Origin: CAYURP01 sp964447175
GTDB lineage: Bacteria; Zixibacteria; MSB-5A5; SM23-73-2
Reading direction: 5' to 3'
NCBI GenBank assembly: GCA_964447175.1
Contig: CAYURP010000018.1
Span: 1 to 53,954 of the forward strand
Length of the DNA stretch: 53,954 nucleotides
The notes beneath the pieces were generated by a model, which had not been told where the DNA came from, searched no databases, and saw only the letters and a program-made list of their open reading frames with translations. Position 1 is the stretch's first letter; each line of letters starts with the position of its first letter. The translations under genes and the position numbers were made by a program. Of the stretch, positions 16,471 to 25,079 are shown piece by piece.

Positions 16471-17448
16471 TTAGTAAACTCCCACCACGGATGAATCCCC
16501 CACGTTGAGTTTCTGGAACGTTCCGTTAACCTCAGCGCCGAATCCCACCAGAGATGATTCCAGAAGACAGAAGCTGATCTCTGCCTCCTCTCCCACAATG
16601 GAGTTGCGGATAATGGAGTTTCTTATAACCGCATCATCTGCCACCGAGACAAAAGGTCCCACCACAGAATCTATTATTTTAGACGTGGGGGAAACGTAGA
16701 CCGGCGGGATGAGGACCGATCCCGGTATTTTCCTTTTCACCTTCATTTTGCCTAAAAGGTGCTGGTTGGTTTCCAACAGGGTCTCGGGTTTTCCGCAGTC
16801 ATACCACCCTCCGATCTCGAAGGTGGAAAACTTAGCTCCCTGGTTGATCATGAGCTGAAGGGCATCGGTCAACTGGTACTCCCCTTTTGTTTTTATTTTT
16901 TTCCCTATGATCTCCTTTAAGCATTCCTTAAACAGTGGGGTGTCGGCAACATAATACACGCCTACTATGGCCTGGTGGGATGTGGGGTGTTCCGGTTTCT
17001 CCACCAATCTTTTAACCCACCCCTTTTCCTTTTCCACTATTCCGAATCTTCTGGGATCGTCCACCCAATGGGTGCCCAGGGAATTCTGGTTTTTTTTCAA
17101 AACCTGACTCAAATTTGCCTCTATTATGGTGTCCCCCAGAATTATCAACAGCGGTTCGTCTTTTTTGATCCTGGGGCTAACCAGATTTAGGGCATAAGCT
17201 AAGCCTTTCAGTTCCTCTTGATAAACGAACCTGGATTTAAAGTCATAGTTTTTCTTTACATAATCTGCAATCCTTTCCCCTAAGAATCCGATTATGAAGA
17301 TGATCTCTCTTACATCCAGCTTTTTCAATCTATCCAGAATATGCCCTAGGATAGGTTTGCCCGCCACGTGCAAAAGACCTTTAGGCGCGGTATGGGTATG
17401 GGGCCTGAGCCTGGTCCCGATCCCTGCCACCGGAATAATAACCTTCAA
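16471..17448 (-). CDS. NDP-sugar pyrophosphorylase (nucleotidyltransferase)
   Basis: The 325-residue protein has the nucleotidyltransferase signature at its start (PVAGIGTRLRPHT with PKGLLHVAGKPI). A GT-A-like catalytic domain runs to about 240, and the C-terminal part looks like left-handed beta-helix repeats (VSPTSKIIDSVVGPFVSVADDAVIRNS). It transfers a nucleotide to a sugar 1-phosphate; glucose-1-phosphate thymidylyl- or uridylyltransferase or a mannose-1-phosphate guanylyltransferase are all possible. The start is TTG, chosen because a strong GAGGAGGAG site precedes it. A PGI/PMI gene lies upstream, which would supply hexose phosphates. Confidence 0.88.
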   Translation of the reverse strand: MKVIIPVAGIGTRLRPHTHTAPKGLLHVAGKPILGHILDRLKKLDVREIIFIIGFLGERIADYVKKNYDFKSRFVYQEELKGLAYALNLVSPRIKKDEPLLIILGDTIIEANLSQVLKKNQNSLGTHWVDDPRRFGIVEKEKGWVKRLVEKPEHPTSHQAIVGVYYVADTPLFKECLKEIIGKKIKTKGEYQLTDALQLMINQGAKFSTFEIGGWYDCGKPETLLETNQHLLGKMKVKRKIPGSVLIPPVYVSPTSKIIDSVVGPFVSVADDAVIRNSIIRNSIVGEEAEISFCLLESSLVGFGAEVNGTFQKLNVGDSSVVGVY

Positions 17449-17627
17449 TTTCTCCTCCTCTGTGCTAGCTAATTAATAATTGAACATTTTTATCTAAATT
17501 ACAATATTCAATCCAACTGTCAACAGAATTATTATTGTAGTTTTAAATATTGAAATATTAAAAACCAAATTGAATAAATTGTAAAAGGAATTATTGAGGG
17601 ATTCTGGATTAGAGGACAAACGGTTTA

Positions 17628-18692
17628 TTATTTAGTTAGTTCGGTTTTGAGGTAATCGATGAGCTTTACCGGCGTGGGATCGACCTGATTCAAGATGGCT
17701 AAATAATAACTCACAAAGTCCCCTAACTGAATTAAAGAGAAAATCCGGGACAGGAGATTTTCTCCCTCGCTTTCCAGCTCAATTAACTTGACTCCCTTTT
17801 TCTGAATTATCTCCTTGACTATCTCTATTCTCTTTTTGATCTGGGGATGATCCTTTTGATCTTTTAGCATTATCGCTACTATTTTTTCTTCCATACCTGA
17901 TAGTATCTCCCAGCCTACCAGCTCGTTGTGATTGAACTCCGGGAAGATATTGTTGAAGCAAAGCATCTTGGAGTTCTCGCAGATCTGACATTTCCATCTG
18001 TAAGCAACGGCATCGAAGTGATCCACACCAGCATAGATAATGGGTATTTTACCAAAAAGTTGACCAGCTATATTTTTAGCTTTATTTTTCTCAGAACTTT
18101 TCTCCATCGCATATTTTTTTCTTCTTGAAGATAAGAAATCTATGGCCTTTTCAAGGTCTTTGATTTTTTCCGAGACAAATTCTAATCTTTCGAGGAAAAC
18201 TAAAATGGGGACAAAGGAGTAACCTAAAGCCGCTCTGGGAGGATAGCCCGGTGGTATCTTTAAAAATGGAAAACCGTTCTTCTCGGATAATTTCAAAAGT
18301 TCACCATTGGAGGATACGGAGATTATTTTTGCCCCGATTTTTTTCGCTTCCCGGTAGGCAGATAAGGTCTCCTCGGTATTGCCGGAATAACTGGAGACGA
18401 AAACCAAAGAGTTTTTGTTCACAAAATGGGGCAGGGTGTAATTTCTGCAGATGTAAAAAGGTAGTTCCAATTCATCGGCCAGGTAGGAGCGGACCAGATC
18501 GCCTCCGATTGCAGAGCCACCCATTCCGGCAACAATTATGTTTTTAACTTCATCTGTTTTAAAAGAAGGCAGGGCAAGTTCCTGAGTGATTTTTAAGGCG
18601 TGTTGAAGCTGTGAGGGGAACTCGTAGATCAGCTTATACATGTTCCGGGCATCGATTTTTTTTATCTTTTCTGGATCATCTAATAAAGACAC
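17628..18692 (-). CDS. Bifunctional phosphoglucose/phosphomannose isomerase
   Basis: The 354-residue protein carries two SIS (sugar isomerase) folds. The N-terminal segment NIIVAGMGGSAIGGDLV and the SSYSGNTEETL motif bind the phosphosugar. The C-terminal block FPEFNHNELVGWE is diagnostic of the PGI/PMI family known from archaea and some deep bacteria. It interconverts fructose 6-phosphate with glucose 6-phosphate and with mannose 6-phosphate. The start is GTG preceded by AGGAGG. The gene overlaps the end of ptsI by 13 bp, so both are translated from one transcript. The nucleotidyltransferase downstream may use its product. Confidence 0.92.
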   Translation of the reverse strand: MSLLDDPEKIKKIDARNMYKLIYEFPSQLQHALKITQELALPSFKTDEVKNIIVAGMGGSAIGGDLVRSYLADELELPFYICRNYTLPHFVNKNSLVFVSSYSGNTEETLSAYREAKKIGAKIISVSSNGELLKLSEKNGFPFLKIPPGYPPRAALGYSFVPILVFLERLEFVSEKIKDLEKAIDFLSSRRKKYAMEKSSEKNKAKNIAGQLFGKIPIIYAGVDHFDAVAYRWKCQICENSKMLCFNNIFPEFNHNELVGWEILSGMEEKIVAIMLKDQKDHPQIKKRIEIVKEIIQKKGVKLIELESEGENLLSRIFSLIQLGDFVSYYLAILNQVDPTPVKLIDYLKTELTK

Positions 18693-20455
18693 AGCAATTC
18701 CTCCTGCCCGAATTTCCTTTTATAGTACTCCATCAAGGTTTTTTTTATCTCCTCCACCCGGGTTAAATTCAAAACCTGGTCTGCTATGTTCCTGGCTTCT
18801 TCTAAGGTAATAGACCGTATGATTTTTTTGACCTGGGGAATTGCCAGAGGTGAGGTGGAAAGCTCGTCTATTCCCATCCCCACTAATAACACGGTAGCAA
18901 TGGGATCAGCTGCCATCTCTCCGCACAGTCCCACCCAGATATTGTTTCTGTGAGCTGAGTCCACGGTCTGTTTTATCAATTTCAGAACTGCAGGGTGGAA
19001 GATCTGATAGAGATTTGCCACCCTCTCGTTTCCCCGATCCACAGCTAAACTGTACTGGACCAGATCGTTTGTTCCTATGCTGAAGAAATCGCACTCCTGA
19101 GCTAAAGAATCAGCTACCAGGCAGGCTGAGGGAATCTCGATCATTATCCCCATTTCGACATTTTCATTAAATGGGATATCCTGGGATTTGAGCTCCCCTT
19201 TCACCTCATCTAATATCCCTTTAGCTTTTCTTAGCTCCTCCACTCCGGAGATCATGGGAAACATTATTTTTAAATTCCCTTTTTGGCTTGCCCGGAGCAT
19301 GGCTTTAAGCTGAGTCTTGAAGATTGAAGGTAGATCCAAACAGGCTCTGATTGCTCTCCATCCCAAAAATGGATTGGCTTCGTATGTTTCTCCCAGGCCA
19401 AAACTGAATTTATCTCCACCTAAATCGTAGGTCCGGATAACTACCGGATGAGGGGACATCTTCTCCAAAACCTTTTTGTAAGCTTTATATTGTTCCTCCT
19501 CGGAGGGAAAGGTAGATTCGGTCAGGTAGAGATACTCGGTGCGGTATACGCCTATACCTTCTGCGCCATAGTTTAGAGCGGATTCCACGTCCTCCGGAAG
19601 CTCGATGTTGGCTTGCAGCTGGATTCTTCTTTGATCCAAAGTTTCAGAGGGGAGGGATTTCAGCTCCTGGAGTTTTCTTTTTCTCTCTAAGATATTTTTT
19701 CTTTTGGATTCATATTGATTTAAGGTCTTCTGGTCCGGCCAGAGGATGATGATACCTTTGTCTCCGTCCAGGATGACGGTCTGTTTTTCACTGAGCTGAT
19801 TGAATCCATTCTTTAATCCCAAAACAGCAGGTAGTCCCAGGGCTTTAGCCAGAAGAGCCACATGAGAAGTTCCTCCACCGGAATCAGCGGCAAAACCTAA
19901 TACTTTTCCCTTTCTCATATGCACCACATCTCCCGGAGAGAGAGCGCGAGCCATAAGAATCACCGGAGAAGAAAGGGTGGCCGTGGTCAGATGCTTGATC
20001 CCTAAAAGCCTGTAAAGGAGGCGATTACTTACAGCCTCGATGTCATAGACCCTCTCCTTGATATATTCATTTTTGGAGGAGGAGATAGCCCTTATTGTGT
20101 TCTCCACATTTTTTTTGTAAACAAACTCAGCGTTAATCTTAGACCCCGAAATCTCCTGGATCACCTTCTGGTTAGTAACCTCATCTTCCAGGATCAAAAT
20201 CTGGGCATCGAATATTTTAACCTGTTCGGGTGCCATGCTTTTCTTGACCTTTTCCCTGGTTTTGAGAAGTTCGTCTCTGGTCTCCTTCAACGCCTTTCTG
20301 AACCTCTCGATCTCGCGTTGTACCTCTTCTGGCTTCAGTTTTTCCTCTTTGATCTGTAGGAGTTCTCTGTCCAGAAGATGGACCTCTCCGATAGCTATGC
20401 CGGGCGATGCCGGGATTCCGGTAAGAATTTCATTTTGGATTTTTTCTTTTTCCAT
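18680..20455 (-). CDS. ptsI: Phosphotransferase system enzyme I
   Basis: The 591-residue protein takes phosphate from PEP onto a histidine and passes it to HPr. The phospho-histidine lies in GGGTSHVALLAKALGLPAV (His198). The PEP-binding TIM barrel follows, with GIGVYRTEYLYL, MIEIPSACLVAD, FFSIGTNDLVQYSLAVDR and a C-terminal GLCGEMAADP. Length and order are standard. HPr lies 16 bp upstream. No EIIA, EIIB or EIIC gene is in the window, so the pair may serve a regulatory phosphorelay or a permease encoded elsewhere. Confidence 0.95.
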   Translation of the reverse strand: MEKEKIQNEILTGIPASPGIAIGEVHLLDRELLQIKEEKLKPEEVQREIERFRKALKETRDELLKTREKVKKSMAPEQVKIFDAQILILEDEVTNQKVIQEISGSKINAEFVYKKNVENTIRAISSSKNEYIKERVYDIEAVSNRLLYRLLGIKHLTTATLSSPVILMARALSPGDVVHMRKGKVLGFAADSGGGTSHVALLAKALGLPAVLGLKNGFNQLSEKQTVILDGDKGIIILWPDQKTLNQYESKRKNILERKRKLQELKSLPSETLDQRRIQLQANIELPEDVESALNYGAEGIGVYRTEYLYLTESTFPSEEEQYKAYKKVLEKMSPHPVVIRTYDLGGDKFSFGLGETYEANPFLGWRAIRACLDLPSIFKTQLKAMLRASQKGNLKIMFPMISGVEELRKAKGILDEVKGELKSQDIPFNENVEMGIMIEIPSACLVADSLAQECDFFSIGTNDLVQYSLAVDRGNERVANLYQIFHPAVLKLIKQTVDSAHRNNIWVGLCGEMAADPIATVLLVGMGIDELSTSPLAIPQVKKIIRSITLEEARNIADQVLNLTRVEEIKKTLMEYYKRKFGQEELLCLY

Positions 20456-20471
20456 TTTTTAAATCGATTTT

Positions 20472-20738
20472 CTATTCCTCTCCGAATTTATCCTCAAATA
20501 GTTTAGCTAAAGCCTCCACTGCCTGGGCTTCATCTTCTCCTTGCGCCAGGATCACTATTTTGCTTCCAATTTCTGCGGCTAACATCATTACTCCTATTAT
20601 GCTTTTAGCGTTAATCTCCAGATCGGCTTTTTTTAGTTTGATCTCAGATTTGAACTTGCTTGCTGTTTGAACCACCATGGCTGAGGGACGAGCATGCAGT
20701 CCCAATTTATTGATAACGGTGATTTCCTTCTCAATCAA
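20472..20738 (-). CDS. ptsH: Phosphocarrier protein HPr
   Basis: This 88-residue HPr has the active-site His15 in LGLHARPSAM and the regulatory-site Ser46 in AKSIIGVMML. Both are placed exactly as in HPr proteins that are phosphorylated by enzyme I and by HPr kinase. It starts with TTG, and the family N-terminus begins right there, so the start is credible despite a weak GGGAA site. It is directly upstream of ptsI. Conservation of Ser46 suggests HprK control, but no hprK is seen here. Confidence 0.94.
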   Translation of the reverse strand: MIEKEITVINKLGLHARPSAMVVQTASKFKSEIKLKKADLEINAKSIIGVMMLAAEIGSKIVILAQGEDEAQAVEALAKLFEDKFGEE

Positions 20739-20753
20739 CTTTTTTGTTCCCGT

Positions 20754-21863
20754 TTACAGGGTCCGAACAAACATCTTGCCCGAAAGCTGTTTTACCAGGC
20801 CTTTCAGCTCCAGGGATAAAAGAACTGACAGAAGATGGGGTATTTTGAAATTGCCTTTTTTTGCAATCTTGTCTATATGATTCGGCTCCAGCGAAAGAAA
20901 ACTGAAGACCTTTTTCTCCTCCTGAGACAGGTCCATTTCCAATTTTGTTTTTTCCTTTTCCGAGGTGAAATTCAGAACACCCTTTAACTCACTTAAGATG
21001 TCATCCACCGAGGTGACCAGGGCAGCACCCTTTTTAATCAGAGCATTGGTCCCCTCGCTTTTTTGGGACCCGATATTTCCCGGAACAGCGAAGACCTCCC
21101 GGCCCTGATCCAGGGCGCATTCAGCAGTTAAGAGAGCTCCGGACCTTTTAGGAGCCTCTATGACTATCACCCCCAGGGAGAGTCCGGAGATGAGTCGATT
21201 CCTCTTGGGGAAATTCTCAGCTAATGGTTTTGTTCCCAGCGGGAACTCCGAGATTAGGGCTCCACTTTCCGTTATCCTCTGAGCTAATCGGGCGTGTTCC
21301 CGGGGATATATCACATCCAGTCCTGAGCCGAAAACCGCTATGGTTCGTCCTTTACCCTTTAAAGCGGTGAGATGTCCGGTGGAATCAATTCCCCGGGCTA
21401 ACCCGCTGACAATAGTGACTCCTCTTTCCACCAACTCGGATGCCAGTTTTTCAGCAACGTTTTTTCCATACGCCGAAGCTCTCCTGGTTCCCACTAGGGC
21501 TAATGCCTTTTTATCTTCCTGTGTCAGATTACCTCGCACGAAAAGAAAGGGGGGAGGATCGTAGATCGATTTCAAATTCTGGGGATAATCTGAGTCCTTA
21601 TAGGTTATGAATTTTATCCGGTTGTTCTTTTGCTTTGAATGTTTTTCAAAAAGCTTTAACTGTTCCTCCACCGTTTTCCATTTCACTTTATTTTTTATGT
21701 TCTTAGCGGTTTCCTTACCTATATCCGGAATCCCGGAGAGCCTTTCAATTGGAGCGGAGAGAACTTCTTCCGGGTCTCCCAGATGATTGATCAGGTTGAT
21801 GAACCTTTTTGGTCCTACGCCTTCAACTGTGGCCAGGGCTATCCAGTTTTTTATCTGAGACAT
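20754..21863 (-). CDS. dprA: DNA-processing protein DprA
   Basis: The protein has an N-terminal helix-hairpin-helix region (about 1-70, VEGVGPKRFINL). The central Rossmann-like DprA domain follows, with ALVGTRRASAYG, VSGLARGIDSTGH and the FGSGLDVIYPREH block, and a C-terminal winged-helix part comes last. DprA loads RecA on incoming single-stranded DNA during natural transformation and is also common in non-competent bacteria. The ATG at 21861-21863 is chosen; a TTG two codons earlier is possible. It begins a few bases after obg ends, so the two genes are translationally close. No other competence genes are in the window. Confidence 0.93.
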   Translation of the reverse strand: MSQIKNWIALATVEGVGPKRFINLINHLGDPEEVLSAPIERLSGIPDIGKETAKNIKNKVKWKTVEEQLKLFEKHSKQKNNRIKFITYKDSDYPQNLKSIYDPPPFLFVRGNLTQEDKKALALVGTRRASAYGKNVAEKLASELVERGVTIVSGLARGIDSTGHLTALKGKGRTIAVFGSGLDVIYPREHARLAQRITESGALISEFPLGTKPLAENFPKRNRLISGLSLGVIVIEAPKRSGALLTAECALDQGREVFAVPGNIGSQKSEGTNALIKKGAALVTSVDDILSELKGVLNFTSEKEKTKLEMDLSQEEKKVFSFLSLEPNHIDKIAKKGNFKIPHLLSVLLSLELKGLVKQLSGKMFVRTL

Positions 21864-21871
21864 GTCCAAAG

Positions 21872-22855
21872 CTATTTTTCCCTTTTCAATTCTTCATTCA
21901 AAAGTTTCAGAAACTTTTCTATGCCTTCTCCGGTCAAAGCTGATATTCTGCATCGGGGCAGCTGGGAATTGAGATTAATGTTGAATTTTTTGGCGTTCAA
22001 AAGATCGATCTTATTTAAAGCTAATATGGCTTTCTTCTTTAAAAGACCTGGATCAAATAACCTCATCTCATTTTTTAAAGCATCGAACTGTTCCCTTAAG
22101 TCAGGGGAGGTTACATCCAAAAGAAAGACTAAAACCTTTGTCCTCTGAACGTGTCTTAAAAACTCCAGTCCTAATCCCTTTCCCTTATGAGCATCCGGGA
22201 TCAGTCCGGGTATATCGGCTAAGACGAAACTGTGGTAATCCTTCATTTTTACCACGCCTAAATTAGGGTGGAGGGTGGTGAAGGGGTAGCTGTCAATTTT
22301 GGGTTTTGCCTCTGAAAGTTGAGCTAAAAGTGTTGATTTGCCAGCATTGGGATAGCCCACGATACCTACGTCAGCCAAAACTTTTAGCTCCAGGGAGAGT
22401 ATTTTTTGTTCGCCTTTTTGACCCTTCTCAAATTTTCTGGGAGCCTTTTCCGTCGGGGTTTTAAAATGGGTATTGCCTCTGCCTCCTTTTCCGCCCATTG
22501 CCACCACAGCGAATTGATCCGCAGAAACCAGATCAGATAAAAACTTTCCTCTTTCCAGATCTTTAACCAGAGTGCCGGGGGGAACTTTGATCACTACATC
22601 TTTTCCTTTTTTGCCATATTGATTTTTTCCTTTTCCGCCATCTCCGTTCTCAGCTCGATAATATCTTTTATATCTGAAATCCAGAAGAGTACCCAGATGT
22701 GAGTCCACCTGGATTATGACCTGACCCCCATCCCCGCCATCGCCCCCGTCCGGGCCACCTTTGGGAACGTACTTCTCCCTTCTGAAGCTGACGCACCCTG
22801 CTCCCCCGTCCCCGGCTTTTACCTTTATCTCAGCATAATCTATAAATTTGCTCAT
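21872..22855 (-). CDS. obg: Obg family GTPase
   Basis: The 327-residue protein has the glycine-rich Obg fold at the N-terminus (about 1-158, for example GGDGGDGGQVIIQVD). A G domain follows, with G1 GYPNAGKST, G3 DIPGLI, G4 NKID and G5 SALTGEG. It lacks the variable C-terminal domain of longer homologues. Obg/CgtA acts in late 50S ribosome assembly and the stringent response. It lies between cdaA and dprA with tight spacing on both sides. Confidence 0.95.
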   Translation of the reverse strand: MSKFIDYAEIKVKAGDGGAGCVSFRREKYVPKGGPDGGDGGDGGQVIIQVDSHLGTLLDFRYKRYYRAENGDGGKGKNQYGKKGKDVVIKVPPGTLVKDLERGKFLSDLVSADQFAVVAMGGKGGRGNTHFKTPTEKAPRKFEKGQKGEQKILSLELKVLADVGIVGYPNAGKSTLLAQLSEAKPKIDSYPFTTLHPNLGVVKMKDYHSFVLADIPGLIPDAHKGKGLGLEFLRHVQRTKVLVFLLDVTSPDLREQFDALKNEMRLFDPGLLKKKAILALNKIDLLNAKKFNINLNSQLPRCRISALTGEGIEKFLKLLNEELKREK

Positions 22856-22864
22856 AGGCTGATC

Positions 22865-23626
22865 CTATAGTTTCAATAACTCCAGAAGGGAGTCCTTTAA
22901 GGAGGTGGGCTCGACCTTCCTTTGCAGCTCACCATTGTAGGCTAAGGATATTGCACCGGTCTCCTCTGAAACCACCAGGGCGATGGAGTCGGATACCTCG
23001 GTTACTCCGATAGCAGCCCGGTGTCTCATCCCGTAAAGCTTCTCATACCTGGGGTTGGTGGTCAGGGGTAGGGTGCAGCCGGCAGCTACCACCAGATCCC
23101 CCCGGATGATGGCAGCCCCATCGTGCAAAGGAGCATGGGGAGTGAAAAGGGTGATCAGAAAATCAGACGAGAGCTGGGCATTGAGCTGTCTTCCGGTTTG
23201 TACAAAATTTTTTAATCCGATATCCTTCTCCAGCACCACCAATCCTCCGTAGCTCCGATGGGACAATTTCTTGACACCCTCAATTATTTCATCTAAAGCT
23301 TCCTGTTCCTGATACCTGTAAAATCTTCTGAACAATTTAGCATGGCCGATTTGAGCTAAAGCTCCCCGAATCTCCGGCTGGAAGACTATGACAAAAACAA
23401 TAATTCCCACGGTGGCGATATTGGTTATCAGCCATTTTAACCCTTCCAGTTCAAACCAGAAAGCGCCAAAGGCGATAAAAAACAAAAGGAATGCTCCGGT
23501 TATAATCTGAACTGCCCGGGTTCCTTTCATCAGCCCCAGAAACTTGTAAAATAGAAATGCCACTATCCCGATGTCCAAGACATCAATTAATCCGACTTTT
23601 ATAAAACCTATATGCAAAAGCTCCAT
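22865..23626 (-). CDS. cdaA: Diadenylate cyclase CdaA
   Basis: The 253-residue protein has three predicted N-terminal membrane helices (about 10-30, 38-58, 65-83) and a DisA_N diadenylate cyclase domain. The catalytic motifs Asp-Gly-Ala (169-171) and Arg-His-Arg (201-203) are intact. It should make cyclic di-AMP from two ATP, a messenger for potassium and osmotic control and cell-wall homeostasis. The usual partner CdaR is not adjacent; the neighbours are folP, three bases upstream, and obg. A GGGATAG site precedes the ATG. Confidence 0.95.
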   Translation of the reverse strand: MELLHIGFIKVGLIDVLDIGIVAFLFYKFLGLMKGTRAVQIITGAFLLFFIAFGAFWFELEGLKWLITNIATVGIIVFVIVFQPEIRGALAQIGHAKLFRRFYRYQEQEALDEIIEGVKKLSHRSYGGLVVLEKDIGLKNFVQTGRQLNAQLSSDFLITLFTPHAPLHDGAAIIRGDLVVAAGCTLPLTTNPRYEKLYGMRHRAAIGVTEVSDSIALVVSEETGAISLAYNGELQRKVEPTSLKDSLLELLKL

Positions 23627-23629
23627 ATT

Positions 23630-24490
23630 CTATCCCTTGAGTATGGCGTCCACCATCCGGGCTACCCTTTTGCTCTCTTTTACGTCATGCACCCGCAGGA
23701 TATTAGCTCCGTTACATATAGCAACAGCCAGGGCAGCTAAGCTCCCCTCCATTCTTTCAGCCAATGGCAGGTCCAGCACTTTTCCTATGAAAGATTTCCT
23801 GGAAAGACCTACCAGTATGGGCTTTCTTAGAGAGGTTAATTTTTCGAGGTTTCTCAGTATCTCCAGATTGTCCTCCAACCTCTTGCCGAAACCAATTCCA
23901 GGATCGATTATTATTTTTTCCTCATCTATTCCCGAGTTTTCTGCCAATTCTATTGACTCTTTCAAATAGTCAGAGATCTCCTGGATTAGGTTCTCATAGA
24001 ACGGATTATCCTGCATATTTTTGGGTGTGCCTTTGATGTGCATTAAAACCACGGGAACATTATACCTGGCTGCAACTTCTTTCATCTGGGGATCGAATCT
24101 CAAAGCTGAGATGTCGTTTATCATCTCCGCTCCAGCATCCAGCGCTTCTTTTGCTACCTCTGATTTATAAGTATCAATGGAGACGGGGATATCGGTTTTT
24201 TTCGTTATCTCCTTTATCACCGGAATGACCCGCCTGAGTTCCTCCTCAACAGTAATCGCATCCGCACCAGGTCGGGTGGATTCCCCACCCACATCGATTA
24301 TATCAGCTCCCTGTTCCACCATTCTCAAGGCTTGATTTATTGCAGCCTCAGGCTTAAAAAATTTTCCTCCATCTGAGAAAGAATCGGGAGTTACATTTAA
24401 AACCCCCATCAGATGAGTGCGGGATGAAAAATCCAGTTTCCTTTTGCGGAAGACCATCTCAGATTTTTTTGATTCAAGAAGTTCAAACAT
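23630..24490 (-). CDS. folP: Dihydropteroate synthase
   Basis: The 286-residue TIM-barrel enzyme joins p-aminobenzoate to dihydropterin pyrophosphate in folate synthesis, the target of sulfonamides. Signatures are MGVLNVTPDSFSDGGKF, IDVGGESTRPGA, and the C-terminal segment with SRKSFIGKVL. Length is normal. It lies between folE and cdaA, with three bases to cdaA. The pathway genes folB and folK are not seen nearby. Confidence 0.95.
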   Translation of the reverse strand: MFELLESKKSEMVFRKRKLDFSSRTHLMGVLNVTPDSFSDGGKFFKPEAAINQALRMVEQGADIIDVGGESTRPGADAITVEEELRRVIPVIKEITKKTDIPVSIDTYKSEVAKEALDAGAEMINDISALRFDPQMKEVAARYNVPVVLMHIKGTPKNMQDNPFYENLIQEISDYLKESIELAENSGIDEEKIIIDPGIGFGKRLEDNLEILRNLEKLTSLRKPILVGLSRKSFIGKVLDLPLAERMEGSLAALAVAICNGANILRVHDVKESKRVARMVDAILKG

Positions 24491-24509
24491 TGAAATCTTC
24501 CCTGATTCT

Positions 24510-25079
24510 TTAGCTTGAAGATGGATTGCCTTTAATCAGAACCAAAGCCTCAGATCGGAGCGCTTCGTTTTTCATCTCCCCTTTAGCTACTGTGGTAATG
24601 GTCAAAGCCCCTGATTTTTTTAAACCCCGGATGGTCAGGCAGAGCTGCTCTGCTTCCACAATCACCAGAACTCCTCGCGGGTTAAGAGTATTCATCAAAG
24701 CGTCCGCAATCTGAGAGGTCAAGCGCTCCTGCAGCTGGGGACGGTGAGCTAAAACCTCCACTACCCGGGCTAACCTGGAAAAGCCGGTTATCCGATCATC
24801 CTCCGGAAGGTAGGCGATATGAACCCTGCCGAAGAACGGCAAAAGATGATGTTCGCATAAAGAGTGAAAGGATATGTCCTTGGCGATTATCATTCCATCG
24901 TGGTTCGGAGCAGAATAAAGCTTGATCTCCTTTTGAGGATCCTGTTTCAATCCGGAAAACATCTCTTCGTAGAAATCAGCTACCCTTCGGGGGGTTTCCT
25001 TAAGTCCATCCCGTCCGGTGTCCTCGCCCACTGCCTTCAGTATCATCTGAATTGCCTCTTTTATCTTTTCCTTATCCAT
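24510..25079 (-). CDS. folE: GTP cyclohydrolase I
   Basis: The 189-residue enzyme converts GTP to dihydroneopterin triphosphate, the first step of the folate pathway. It shows the zinc ligands in FHSLCEHHLLPF and a later Cys in EAEQLCLTIRG. The RLARVVEVLAHRPQLQERLT block is typical of FolE type I. It overlaps the end of ftsH by 8 bp and is followed by folP, forming a small folate pair inside this operon. Confidence 0.95.
   Translation of the reverse strand: MDKEKIKEAIQMILKAVGEDTGRDGLKETPRRVADFYEEMFSGLKQDPQKEIKLYSAPNHDGMIIAKDISFHSLCEHHLLPFFGRVHIAYLPEDDRITGFSRLARVVEVLAHRPQLQERLTSQIADALMNTLNPRGVLVIVEAEQLCLTIRGLKKSGALTITTVAKGEMKNEALRSEALVLIKGNPSSS

Noticed and set aside
17449..17627. Possible promoter (TTGACA at 17518-17523, minus strand) for the nucleotidyltransferase gene
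   Set aside because: The best -10 at 16 bp (TAATTT) matches the consensus at only three positions, too weak to list as a feature.
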